NCBI RefSeq assembly: GCF_014267175.1
Contig: NZ_JACMTR010000002.1
Location: forward strand, 5,605,501 to 5,669,500
Direction of reading: 5' to 3'
Length of the DNA stretch: 64,000 nucleotides
Source: Pseudonocardia sp. C8
GTDB taxonomy: Bacteria; Actinomycetota; Actinomycetes; Mycobacteriales; Pseudonocardiaceae
Shown: in pieces, positions 27,174 through 35,669 of the stretch
How the letters are laid out: the number at the start of each line of letters is the position of its first letter
Position numbering within the stretch: the stretch's first letter is position 1
Program-made: the position numbers and the translations under genes
The notes under the pieces: model-generated
What the model was told of the DNA's origin: nothing
Database searches by the model: none
Seen by the model: the letters and a program-made list of their open reading frames with translations, nothing else

Positions 27174-28213
27174 CGCCGCCGCCGGGTCCGGACCAGGCCC
27201 ACGACGACGGCGATCACGGCCAGCAGCAGGAGCACCGCCCACACCCCGGCCGCGAGGAACCCCACCCCGGTGACGGCGACCGCCAGGTAGAGCAGCAGCG
27301 CGATGCCGAGCCCGGCCGTGGTGACGGCGAGCGGCCCGTCGCCGCGCACCGCGGCCCGCAGCACCGCTCCGCTGCCGGCCGGCACGGTCCGGGTCTCCCA
27401 CCGCATCAGCGCGGCCGCCGCGACCAGCACCCCGGCCGCGGCGATCCGGGTCGGCACCGCCGCCGCACCGGTCCCGGACCACACCCCGATCACGACGAAC
27501 ACCCCGAGGAGCAGCAGGATCCGCAGCCGCCACGCCAGCTGCCACAGCACGGCGGCCACGTTCTGCAGGACGAGCGGCTCGTCCGGGGCCAGCCGGCCGG
27601 CGTCGATCAGCCCGCGCAGCGCCCGCGCCGGGTGCCGCTCGTGGGAGTCGAGGACGGCGAGGTCGTGCCGGGCCGCGGCGTGCCCGGGATCGAGGCGCAG
27701 CGTCTCGGCGTAGGCGTCCCGGGCGAGCCGGCGCCGGCCCAGGTCGCTCGCCACGTCGGCCAGCAGCGCGTGCGAGGCCGCCTGCTGCGGTGCCAGCGCG
27801 ACGACCCGGTGCGCGACCTGGAGCGCGTCGTGGAGCCGGCCGGACCGTTGCAGCACGCGGGCGTAGCCGGTGGCGGCGCCGGCGTCGTCCGGGGCGAGCG
27901 TCACCGACCGGAAGCCGGCCTCCACGGCCTCGGCGTGCCGGCCCAGCCCGGACAGGTGCAGGGACCGCAGCCGGTGCCCGTCCTCCCGCCCGGGTTCCAG
28001 CGCGCACACCTGCTCGGCCGCGGCCAGGCCCTCGACCCGGTCGTCGTCGGTGGCGTCACGCAGCAGCACGGCGGACAGCACCCGCAGCAGCGTCACATGC
28101 TGCGGGTGCTCGGCCAGCGCGGCCCGCAGGTGCCGTTCGGCGTCGGATCGGCGGCCGGTGTCGGCCAGGTGCGCCGCGCTCGACGCGACCTGGTCCGGGG
28201 ACGCGGTGGTCAC
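27170..28213 (-). CDS. TPR protein with C-terminal membrane segments
   Basis: A 347-residue protein from GTG 28213, overlapping the AAA gene stop as GTGA. Residues about 10-225 contain five to six tetratricopeptide repeats (for example GRRSDAERHLRAALAEHP, GRHAEAVEAGFRSVTLAP, GRLHDALQVAHRVVALAP). The rest has about five membrane segments and ends in a basic RTRRRR. TPRs bind partner proteins, here probably the AAA+ ATPase, whose own N-terminus also has TPR-like helices. Together they look like a membrane-tethered remodelling complex (inference). Confidence 0.75.
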   Translation of the reverse strand: MTTASPDQVASSAAHLADTGRRSDAERHLRAALAEHPQHVTLLRVLSAVLLRDATDDDRVEGLAAAEQVCALEPGREDGHRLRSLHLSGLGRHAEAVEAGFRSVTLAPDDAGAATGYARVLQRSGRLHDALQVAHRVVALAPQQAASHALLADVASDLGRRRLARDAYAETLRLDPGHAAARHDLAVLDSHERHPARALRGLIDAGRLAPDEPLVLQNVAAVLWQLAWRLRILLLLGVFVVIGVWSGTGAAAVPTRIAAAGVLVAAAALMRWETRTVPAGSGAVLRAAVRGDGPLAVTTAGLGIALLLYLAVAVTGVGFLAAGVWAVLLLLAVIAVVVGLVRTRRRR

Positions 28214-29535
28214 AGCTTCCGGTTCCGCTTCAGGTAGGCGGCCAGCTCGTCGTAGCTGCCGTCGACGTTGCCGAACAGCGCCACGTTGCGGGCGGTCGCG
28301 AACCACGGCCCGGTGCTCGGGCCGGTCTCCTTGGCCGCCCGCAGCAGGTCCCGGGTGCTCAGCGGCCGGATCCGGCCGTCCCGCACGGACGCGGCCATCG
28401 CCCGCTCCGCGGCGGTGTCGACCACGTGGGCGAGGTCGGCCCCGGAGAAGTGCTCGGTCGCCCGCACCACCTTGTCGAGGTCGAGCTCGCCGGTCGGGCG
28501 GTCGCGCAGGTGGTGGCGGAGCACCCCGGCCCGGGCCGGTGCGTCCGGCGGGAGGACGAGCAGCATGCGGTCGAACCGGCCGGGCCGGCGCAGCGCCGGG
28601 TCCATGTCCCACGGGTGGTTGGTGGCGCCGAGCACGTAGACGCCCTCGTTGCGTTCCGCCCAGGAGTCCATCTCGGACAGGAGCTGGTTGACGGTGTTGC
28701 GCAGCCCCCCGGAGTGGCTGAGGTGGGCGCGCTTCTGGCCGAGCGCGTCGACCTCGTCGAGGAACAGCACGCACGGGGCCCGGCTGCGGGCGGCGGCGAA
28801 CAGGTCGGCCAGGTTGCGCTCGCTGCGGCCGATCCACATGTCCAGGACGTCGGCGATCCCGATCTCGGTGAACGCGGCCCCCAGCTCCCCGGCGACGGCC
28901 CGCGCGAGGAACGTCTTCCCGCAGCCGGGCGGCCCGTACAGCAGCAGACCGCCGCTGGTCCGCGAGCCGAACGCCTTCGCCAGCTCCGGGTTGCGGGCCG
29001 GCCCGAGGAACTGCAGCTCCAGGCGCTCCTTGACGTGCTCCATGCCGGCGACGTCGGCGAGCCGCAGGCCCGGGCGGGACGTCTCGCCGAGATCCCCGGC
29101 CCCGGACGGGACCTCCTGCAGCGGGGCGGGCTCGAGGCCGGCGAACTCGTCCTCGGCGCGGTCCCAGTCGAACGGCGCGGGCCCGGGCGGGTCCGGTTCC
29201 GGCCCCGAGGGGGTGGCTGCCCGCCCGCTCCCGGGGCTGCCGCCGGCCGGTGCCGCAGGGCCGTCCGCGGGCCCCTCGGCGGGGGCCGCCGCCCCGCCGG
29301 CGAGCTCGGCCGTCACCCGCTGCAGCAGCGCCAGCCCGTCCGGGTCCCCCGGCGCCGCGGCCAGGGCTGCGCTGACGTGCGGCAGCGCCTCCCCGGCCCG
29401 CCCCGACCGGGCGAGCATGTCGGCCACGTGCAGCCGCAGCGGCACGTCCCCGGGGGCGGCCTCGACGGCGGCGAGCAGGCTGCGGAGCAGCGGATCGTCC
29501 GGCACGCCGCGCAGTATCCCAGCCGGCCCGGACAC
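28210..29535 (-). CDS. AAA+ ATPase with N-terminal TPR-like region
   Basis: A 441-residue protein; ATG 29535 (MSGPAGILRG), or GTG 29505 as an alternative. Residues 10-75 have TPR-like repeats, followed by a Pro/Gly-rich linker and a single AAA+ module: Walker A GPPGCGKTF (about 204), Walker B CVLFLDEVDA (about 250), sensor 1 GATNHPWDMD and arginine fingers in RRPGRFDRM. The module is of the FtsH/proteasomal-ATPase class, but no protease domain or zinc site is present. Coupled to the TPR membrane protein downstream; upstream is clpB, divergent. Confidence 0.8.
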   Translation of the reverse strand: MSGPAGILRGVPDDPLLRSLLAAVEAAPGDVPLRLHVADMLARSGRAGEALPHVSAALAAAPGDPDGLALLQRVTAELAGGAAAPAEGPADGPAAPAGGSPGSGRAATPSGPEPDPPGPAPFDWDRAEDEFAGLEPAPLQEVPSGAGDLGETSRPGLRLADVAGMEHVKERLELQFLGPARNPELAKAFGSRTSGGLLLYGPPGCGKTFLARAVAGELGAAFTEIGIADVLDMWIGRSERNLADLFAAARSRAPCVLFLDEVDALGQKRAHLSHSGGLRNTVNQLLSEMDSWAERNEGVYVLGATNHPWDMDPALRRPGRFDRMLLVLPPDAPARAGVLRHHLRDRPTGELDLDKVVRATEHFSGADLAHVVDTAAERAMAASVRDGRIRPLSTRDLLRAAKETGPSTGPWFATARNVALFGNVDGSYDELAAYLKRNRKL

Positions 29536-29552
29536 CGCCGGAAAAAACCTGC

Positions 29553-29573
29553 CCTGAGTGGAATGGACTCAAC
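29553..29573. promoter_or_regulatory. HAIR element upstream of clpB
   Basis: CCTGAGT-N7-ACTCAAC matches CTTGAGT-N7-ACTCAAG at 12 of 14 positions with exact spacing. It lies 126 bp before clpB. HspR encoded at 18661-19104 is the expected ligand. It is also only 18 bp from the divergent AAA gene start, so that operon could share the control. Confidence 0.75.
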
Positions 29574-29698
29574 TTTCCTGACGTTGTAGCTGTCGAGAGC
29601 GCACCGGCCGGGCAGACTGTGCGACAGCCGGCCGCGGTGCCGCTTCCCCACGACAGAGCCACTCATCGAAGAAGGAAGGACCGGGAGGAACGCGGAGC

Positions 29699-32323
29699 AT
29701 GGACTCCTTCAACCCCACCACCCGTACCCAGCAGGCCATCTCCGCCGCCGTCCAGGCCGCGACGCTGGCCGGCAACCCCGACGTCGGGCCGACCCACCTG
29801 CTGGGCGCGCTGCTGGCCCAGGGGGACGGCATCGCCGCGCCGCTGCTCGCCGCCGTCGGTGCGGACGCCGACGCCGTCCGGAAGGAACTGACCGAGCTCG
29901 GGAACCGGCTGCCGTCGGCGTCCGGCTCCTCGGTCAGCGCGCCGCAGCTGTCCCGGGACGCACTCGCCGCGATCACCGCCGCCCAGCAGCTCGCCACCGA
30001 GATGGGCGACGAGTACGTCTCCACCGAGCACCTGCTGGTCGGGCTCGCGCGGTCCGGCGGCCAGGTCGCCCAGCTGCTGCAGCGCCACGGCGCCACCCCG
30101 GACGCGCTGCGCGACGCCTTTGGCAAGGTCCGCGGGTCGGCCCGGGTGACCAGCCCGGACCCGGAGGGCAGCTACCAGGCCCTGGAAAAGTACGGCCAGG
30201 ACCTGACCGCCCGGGCCCGGGACGGCGAGCTCGACCCGGTCATCGGCCGGGACACCGAGATCCGCCGCGTCGTGCAGGTGCTGTCCCGGCGGACCAAGAA
30301 CAACCCGGTGCTGATCGGCGAGCCGGGTGTCGGCAAGACCGCGATCGTCGAGGGGCTCGCCCAGCGGATCGTGGCCGGTGACGTGCCCGAGTCGCTGCGC
30401 AACAAGCGGGTCGTCGCGCTCGACCTGGGCTCGATGGTCGCCGGCGCGAAGTACCGCGGCGAGTTCGAGGAGCGGCTCAAGGCCGTCCTCAAAGAGATCA
30501 CCGACTCGGCCGGCGAGATCATCACGTTCATCGACGAGCTGCACACGATCGTCGGGGCAGGCGCGTCCGGTGAGGGCGCGATGGACGCCGGCAACATGAT
30601 CAAGCCGATGCTCGCCCGCGGCGAGCTGCGGATGGTCGGCGCCACCACGCTCGACGAGTACCGCCAGCACATCGAGAAGGACGCGGCCCTGGAGCGCCGC
30701 TTCCAGCAGGTGCTGGTCGGGGAGCCGAGCGTCGAGGACACCGTCGGCATCCTGCGCGGCCTCAAGGAGCGCTACGAGGTGCACCACGGCGTCCGGATCA
30801 CCGACGCCGCCCTGGTCGCCGCGGCGACCCTGTCGGACCGCTACATCACCGCCCGGTTCCTCCCGGACAAGGCCATCGACCTGGTCGACGAGGCCGCGTC
30901 CCGGCTCCGGATGGAGATCGACTCGCGCCCGGTGGAGATCGACACCGTGGAGCGGGCCGTGCGCCGGCTGGAGATCGAGGAGATGGCACTCGAGAAGGAG
31001 TCCGACGCCGCCTCCGCCGACCGGCTGGTCGCGCTGCGCGCCGAGCTGGCCGAGAAGCGCGAGGAGCTGTCCGCGCTGACGGCGCGCTGGCAGAACGAGA
31101 AGGGGGCCATCGAGGCGACCCGCGAGCTCAAGGAGCAGCTCGAGCAGCTGCGCGGCGAGTCCGAGCGGGCCGAGCGCGACGGTGACCTCGGCCGGGCCGC
31201 CGAGCTGCGCTACGGGCGCATCCCGGCCCTGGAGAAGGAGCTCGCCGAGAAGACCGCCGTCGTGGAGGAGAAGCACGAGGAGGTCATGCTCAAGGAGGAG
31301 GTCGGCCCGGACGACGTCGCCGACGTCGTCAGCTCCTGGACCGGCATCCCCGCCGGCCGGATGCTGGAGGGCGAGACCGCCAAGCTGCTCCGCATGGAGG
31401 AGGAGCTGGGCCGGCGCGTCGTCGGCCAGGAGGAGGCCGTCCGGGTCGTGTCCGACGCGGTCCGCCGGGCCCGGGCCGGGGTCGCCGACGAGAACCGGCC
31501 GACCGGCTCGTTCCTGTTCCTCGGCCCGACCGGTGTCGGCAAGACCGAGCTGGCCAAGGCGCTCGCCGAGTTCCTGTTCGACGACGAGCGGGCGATGGTC
31601 CGCATCGACATGAGCGAGTACTCCGAGAAGCACTCGGTGGCCCGCCTGGTCGGCGCCCCGCCCGGCTACGTCGGCTACGACCAGGGCGGCCAGCTCACCG
31701 AGGCGGTGCGGCGGCGGCCGTACACCGTCGTCCTGCTGGACGAGGTGGAGAAGGCCCACCAGGACGTCTTCGACACGCTCCTGCAGGTGCTCGACGACGG
31801 CCGGCTCACCGACGGCCAGGGCCGCACGGTGGACTTCCGCAACACCATCCTCGTGCTGACCTCGAACCTCGGCAGCCAGGCGATCGCCGACCAGTCGCTC
31901 GACGACCAGGGGCGCAAGGACGCGGTCATGGCCGTGGTCCGGAGCCACTTCAAGCCGGAGTTCCTCAACCGGCTCGACGACGTCGTGGTGTTCCACGCGC
32001 TGTCGACCGACGAGCTGACCCACATCGTCGACATCCAGATCGGCGTGCTGGAGCGGCGGCTCGCCAAGCGGCGGCTGACCCTGGACGTCACCGACGCGGC
32101 CCGCGAGTGGCTGGCCATGAACGGGTTCGACCCGGTCTACGGCGCCCGCCCGCTGCGCCGGCTGGTGCAGAGCGCGATCGGCGACCAGCTCGCCCGCGAG
32201 CTGCTCTCCGGCGCGGTCCGCGAGGGCGACACCGTGCGGGTCGACCTGGACCCGGCGGCGGCCGGCGGCACCGGCGCCCTCGTCGTCGGGAAGGCGCCGG
32301 ACCCGGTCGCGATCGCGAACTGA
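29699..32323 (+). CDS. clpB: disaggregase ClpB (Hsp104 family)
   Basis: An 874-residue AAA+ chaperone that extracts polypeptides from aggregates together with DnaK/DnaJ. ATG 29699 follows GAGGAACGCGGAGC. Seen: Clp N-terminal repeats (about 1-145), first Walker [10 protein letters not shown] (about 207), a middle coiled coil (about 405-525, rich in Glu/Arg/Leu), second Walker [11 protein letters not shown] (about 610), Walker [11 protein letters not shown] and a normal C-terminus. The coiled coil distinguishes it from ClpA/ClpC. The HAIR site upstream puts it in the HspR regulon. Confidence 0.97.
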   Translation: MDSFNPTTRTQQAISAAVQAATLAGNPDVGPTHLLGALLAQGDGIAAPLLAAVGADADAVRKELTELGNRLPSASGSSVSAPQLSRDALAAITAAQQLATEMGDEYVSTEHLLVGLARSGGQVAQLLQRHGATPDALRDAFGKVRGSARVTSPDPEGSYQALEKYGQDLTARARDGELDPVIGRDTEIRRVVQVLSRRTKNNPVLIGEPGVGKTAIVEGLAQRIVAGDVPESLRNKRVVALDLGSMVAGAKYRGEFEERLKAVLKEITDSAGEIITFIDELHTIVGAGASGEGAMDAGNMIKPMLARGELRMVGATTLDEYRQHIEKDAALERRFQQVLVGEPSVEDTVGILRGLKERYEVHHGVRITDAALVAAATLSDRYITARFLPDKAIDLVDEAASRLRMEIDSRPVEIDTVERAVRRLEIEEMALEKESDAASADRLVALRAELAEKREELSALTARWQNEKGAIEATRELKEQLEQLRGESERAERDGDLGRAAELRYGRIPALEKELAEKTAVVEEKHEEVMLKEEVGPDDVADVVSSWTGIPAGRMLEGETAKLLRMEEELGRRVVGQEEAVRVVSDAVRRARAGVADENRPTGSFLFLGPTGVGKTELAKALAEFLFDDERAMVRIDMSEYSEKHSVARLVGAPPGYVGYDQGGQLTEAVRRRPYTVVLLDEVEKAHQDVFDTLLQVLDDGRLTDGQGRTVDFRNTILVLTSNLGSQAIADQSLDDQGRKDAVMAVVRSHFKPEFLNRLDDVVVFHALSTDELTHIVDIQIGVLERRLAKRRLTLDVTDAAREWLAMNGFDPVYGARPLRRLVQSAIGDQLARELLSGAVREGDTVRVDLDPAAAGGTGALVVGKAPDPVAIAN

Positions 32324-32374
32324 TCCGCGCCTCCGGGCGTGGGCCGGGACGGTGAGGAGTCATCGTCCCGGCCC

Positions 32375-32698
32375 ATGGAGCGCATCACCCCCACCGCGGC
32401 CGAGACCTGGCTGGACGAGTACCGCGCACGCATCACCACGATCCGGGCCCGGGCGGACCACGCCCGGGCCCGGCTCGCTGCGGTGACCGCGACCGCGCGG
32501 ACCCGGGACGGGGCGGTCGCGGTCACCGTCGACGCGTCCGGGGCGCTCACCGACCTGCGGTTCGGCGTCCGCACCGACGAGCTGCCCCGTGCCCGGCTGG
32601 CCGAGACCGTCCTGCGGCTCGCCGGGGAGGCCGCCGCCGACGCCCGCACCCAGGTCGAGGCGATCATGGAGCCGCTGACCGTGGAGGCCGGGCGGTGA
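32375..32698 (+). CDS. YbaB/EbfC-like protein near ESX-type genes
   Basis: A 107-residue protein from ATG 32375 (MERITPTAAETW); a GAGGAG lies 15 nt upstream, and GTG 32339 is an earlier option without a ribosome site. The region VAVTVDASGALTDLRFG (about 45-61) flanked by two long helices is the YbaB/EbfC fold, a nucleoid-associated family often encoded in front of ESX substrates in actinobacteria. Its stop overlaps the next start as GTGA. Confidence 0.7.
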   Translation: MERITPTAAETWLDEYRARITTIRARADHARARLAAVTATARTRDGAVAVTVDASGALTDLRFGVRTDELPRARLAETVLRLAGEAAADARTQVEAIMEPLTVEAGR

Positions 32699-33012
32699 CC
32701 GGCTTCCGGGTGGACCCGGACCGGCTCGACGGCCTCGCCCGCCGGGCCGGGGAGGCGGCGGCCGCCGTCGGCGGGGCCCGGACGGAGCAGGCCGTCGCCG
32801 GGGACGCGTTCGGTGTCGTCGGCGCGGCCTTCGCCGGCGTGGTGATCACGGCGACCGGTGCGGGCGCCGACGCCGTGACCCGGCTGGCCCGGCGGCTCGG
32901 GGCCACGTCCGAGGCCCTGGCCGCGGCCGCCGCCGGCTACCGCACCGCGGACACGTCGGCGGCACGGGCGTTCACGGAGCTCGACGTCCCCCGCGGTCCG
33001 GAGCCGGCGTGA
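32695..33012 (+). CDS. EspC-like type VII secretion target
   Basis: A 105-residue protein from GTG 32695. It opens with FRVDPDRLDGLARRAGEAAA, the pattern of EspC/DUF2580 proteins, and is helical throughout, with YRTADTSAARAF near the end (YxxxD-like export signal, about residue 82). Such proteins are secreted by ESX systems or target co-encoded effectors to them. It overlaps both neighbours by 4 bp. Confidence 0.7.
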   Translation: MTGFRVDPDRLDGLARRAGEAAAAVGGARTEQAVAGDAFGVVGAAFAGVVITATGAGADAVTRLARRLGATSEALAAAAAGYRTADTSAARAFTELDVPRGPEPA

Positions 33013-33857
33013 CGACCGCAGGGCCCGCCGCGCCGACGGTGCCGATGGTGGCCGCCGAGGACCTCGACGCGCGGACCGACGCCGCGTTCGAGGGCAGCGG
33101 GATCGTCTCGTCCTACTACGACGTCGGTGAGGCACTCGACGAGCAGGACGCCGGGGGCGTTGCCTGGGCGGCCGCGGCGGCCGGCCTGGACACCCTCGGC
33201 GCCGTCGCGGACCCGCTCGGCACCCTCGTCTCGGCCGGGGTCGGGTTCCTCATCGAGCACGTGGGGTTCCTGCGGGAACCGCTCGACGCGCTGGCCGGCG
33301 ACCCCGAACAGGTCGCGGCGGCCGCCCGGACCTGGCAGGACGTGTCGCGGACGGTGACCGCCGGTGCCGGGGAGCTCCGCGCGGCGGTGACGTCGGCCCG
33401 GCCGGCCTGGGACGGGGACGCCGCCGCCGCGTTCGCGGCCGGGGCCGGCCGGATCGACGCCTCCGCCGCCGAGGTCGCCGCGGAGGCGCTGCGGCTCGCC
33501 GATCTCGTGCTGCGGTCCGGTGCCGCGGTGGGCACGGTCCGGGCGCTGATCCGGGACGCGGTCGCCGACTTCGTGGCCGGGGTGATCGCGAAGGCGGCGG
33601 TCACTCTGCTCACCGGCGGCACCGCGGCCCCGGCGACGCTGACCGCCGTCGTCCTCGACGCGGTGGCGCTGGCGTACCGGCTCTCCGACCGCGTCGAGGA
33701 CGCGATCCGGATGCTCCGCACCGCCGGCGAGCACGCCGAGCGGGTGCGGGCGGTGTTCGAGGCGGTGCCCGGGACGGCGGCCGGGGTCGAGTCCGGGAAG
33801 CAGGAGGCCGCGGCCCGGGCGGCCGCGGCGGAGGGCCGGCCGGCCCCCACCGGCTGA
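33009..33857 (+). CDS. WXG100-like protein, possible ESX effector module
   Basis: A 282-residue protein from GTG 33009, overlapping the EspC-like gene. Residues about 100-165 form a WXG100-type hairpin (RPAWDGDAAAAFAAG). Residues about 190-225 are hydrophobic and may span or associate with membrane. The tail is Ala/Glu-rich and short. The layout matches the N-terminal part of LXG/WXG polymorphic toxins, but no toxin domain follows. YbaB, EspC-like and WXG-like together form a coupled three-gene unit. Confidence 0.65.
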   Translation: MTTAGPAAPTVPMVAAEDLDARTDAAFEGSGIVSSYYDVGEALDEQDAGGVAWAAAAAGLDTLGAVADPLGTLVSAGVGFLIEHVGFLREPLDALAGDPEQVAAAARTWQDVSRTVTAGAGELRAAVTSARPAWDGDAAAAFAAGAGRIDASAAEVAAEALRLADLVLRSGAAVGTVRALIRDAVADFVAGVIAKAAVTLLTGGTAAPATLTAVVLDAVALAYRLSDRVEDAIRMLRTAGEHAERVRAVFEAVPGTAAGVESGKQEAAARAAAAEGRPAPTG

Positions 33858-33953
33858 CGACCGCGGGCCCGGGCCGCGGCACACCCGGTCGGGTGGACAC
33901 CGGGGTCGTGGCGTTACCACGGCGTGAGGCGGATCGGTACTACGCTCCGCGGC

Positions 33954-34601
33954 ATGTCGGTCTGGTTCGTCATCGCCCTCGTCGCGGTCGTCCTCGGCGT
34001 CGGTCTGCTGGTCTTCGACCGGTTCCGCGGGGGCGCGACCCGCGACCGGAAGCGGTGGGCGGCGCTGCGCGAGTGGGAGTTCCTCGACTCCGATCCCGTG
34101 CTGCCCAGCCGCTGGCGCTACGGGACGATCCACCAGGGCGGCCCGGGCGTCGCCCGCAACCTCGTCTCCGGCGACGTCCCGACCCCGGACGGCCCGCGCA
34201 AGGCGCACGCCTTCGACCACGAGCAGGCCGGCCGGATCAGCTCCGTGCTCTGCGCCGTGCAGGTGCAGGAGTCGCTGCCGGCGGCGGTCGAGCTGCGGCT
34301 GCCGTCCGCGCCGCTGCCCGACGACGCCGGCCTGGACCTCCTGGAGCCGGTCGGTGAGCGCTACGCGTTCGTCAGCGACGCCGACGCCGTCCGCCCGCTG
34401 CTCACCCCCCGCCTGGCCGACGCCAGCGACGCGATCGGCGAGGACGTCGAGCTGCTGTGGGCCGAGGAGGCCTGGGTGCTCGCCGCCGCGCCGGTCGGGA
34501 TCTCCTCCGACCGGATGCAGGACCTGCTCGCGGACCTCGCCGAGGTCGCCACCGCCCTGGAGGAGGGGCTGCACGCGCGGCGGTCCCCGGTCGAGTCCTG
34601 A
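33954..34601 (+). CDS. membrane-anchored protein of unknown function
   Basis: A 215-residue protein from ATG 33954 (MSVWFVIALVAVVLGVGLLV). A single N-terminal anchor at residues 3-22 is followed by basic residues and a soluble alpha/beta domain. Conserved-looking stretches are WEFLDSDPVLPSRWRYGTI and HAFDHEQAGR. A TACGCT box sits 7 nt before the start codon, predicting a leaderless transcript. Family not recognised. Confidence 0.65.
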   Translation: MSVWFVIALVAVVLGVGLLVFDRFRGGATRDRKRWAALREWEFLDSDPVLPSRWRYGTIHQGGPGVARNLVSGDVPTPDGPRKAHAFDHEQAGRISSVLCAVQVQESLPAAVELRLPSAPLPDDAGLDLLEPVGERYAFVSDADAVRPLLTPRLADASDAIGEDVELLWAEEAWVLAAAPVGISSDRMQDLLADLAEVATALEEGLHARRSPVES

Positions 34602-34649
34602 CCCGGCCCGCCCGCGGCGTGCGGCGGCGGCCGCAGGGATGATCGAGGG

Positions 34650-35660
34650 ATGACGACGACCGGGACCCCGCCGCTGCCGAAGGCCGAGCTGCACCTGCAC
34701 ATCGAGGGCACGCTCGAACCGGAGACCGTGTTCGCGCTGGCCCGCCGCAACGACGTGGCGCTGCCGTACGCGTCGGTCGAGGACCTGCGGGCCCGGTACG
34801 AGTTCACCGACCTGCAGTCCTTCCTCGACATCTACTACGCCAACATGGCCGTCCTGCGCACCCGCGAGGACTTCGCCGAGCTCGCGTCGGCGTACCTGCG
34901 GCGCTGCCCCGGGCAAGGGGTGCGGCACGTCGAGATGTTCTTCGACCCGCAGGCCCACACCGCCCGCGGCGTCCCGATGGCCGACGTCGTCGGCGGGCTC
35001 ACCGACGGGATCGACGCGCACGCCGCCGACGTCTCCGCGGGGCTGATCCTCTGCTTCCTGCGCGACCAGCCGGCTGCCGACGCCGAGGCGACGCTGCGCG
35101 CCGCCGAGCCGTACCTGGACCGGATCATCGGGGTCGGCCTCGACTCGGCGGAGGTGGGGCACCCGCCGTCGAAGTTCACGGCCGTGTTCGACCGGGCCCG
35201 CGCGCTCGGGCTCAAGCCGGTCGCGCACGCCGGGGAGGAGGGCCCGGCGTCCTACGTCCGGGAGGCGCTCGACGAGCTCGGCGTGCTCCGCGTCGACCAC
35301 GGCATCCGTTCCCTGGAGGACGACGACCTGGTCGCCCGCCTGCGCCGCGACCGCACCCCGCTGACCGTCTGCCCGCTGTCGAACGTCCGGCTGGGGTGCG
35401 TGCCGGGGATCGGGCTGCACCCGCTGCCGGAGATGCTCGACGCCGGCCTGAACGTCTCGGTGCACTCCGACGACCCGGCCTACTTCGGCGGGTACGCCGA
35501 CACCAACTACGCGGCCGCCCGCGACGGCCTGGGCCTGACCACCGACCAGCTGCGCACCCTGGCGGAGAACTCGTTCGCCGCCTCGTTCCTCGACGAGGCG
35601 ACGAAGACCATGTTGGCCCTCCGGGCTCGTGAGTGGAAACCAGGGCCGGGGCCCGCGTAA
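34650..35660 (+). CDS. adenine/adenosine deaminase
   Basis: A 336-residue metal-dependent hydrolase from ATG 34650. Zinc ligands: HLHIEG (about residues 15-20), HAGEEGP (about 195) and SDDPAYFGGY (about 277). The sequences FFDPQAHTARGV and HSDDPAYFGG are typical of the adenine deaminase subgroup (yeast Aah1, Pseudomonas enzymes) rather than adenosine deaminases, so hypoxanthine formation from adenine is my preferred role; adenosine remains possible. The stop lies in a GTGAGTGG-family hairpin shared with the convergent monooxygenase. Confidence 0.85.
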   Translation: MTTTGTPPLPKAELHLHIEGTLEPETVFALARRNDVALPYASVEDLRARYEFTDLQSFLDIYYANMAVLRTREDFAELASAYLRRCPGQGVRHVEMFFDPQAHTARGVPMADVVGGLTDGIDAHAADVSAGLILCFLRDQPAADAEATLRAAEPYLDRIIGVGLDSAEVGHPPSKFTAVFDRARALGLKPVAHAGEEGPASYVREALDELGVLRVDHGIRSLEDDDLVARLRRDRTPLTVCPLSNVRLGCVPGIGLHPLPEMLDAGLNVSVHSDDPAYFGGYADTNYAAARDGLGLTTDQLRTLAENSFAASFLDEATKTMLALRAREWKPGPGPA

Positions 35661-35669
35661 CCACTCACG
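35628..35669. terminator. bidirectional hairpin, GTGAGTGG family, copy 2
   Basis: CGTGAGTGG at 35628-35636 pairs with CCACTCACG at 35661-35669, with an inner GGGCC/GGCCC stem. The deaminase TAA and the monooxygenase TGA stop codons both lie within it. The right arm TAACCACTCACG (35658-35669) is identical to that of the hairpin at 6343-6354. Confidence 0.7.

Noticed and set aside
29663..32023. 786-codon open frame antisense to clpB
   Set aside because: It is a shadow of a highly conserved gene: Val/Leu/Gly/His/Arg-rich with no recognisable domain.
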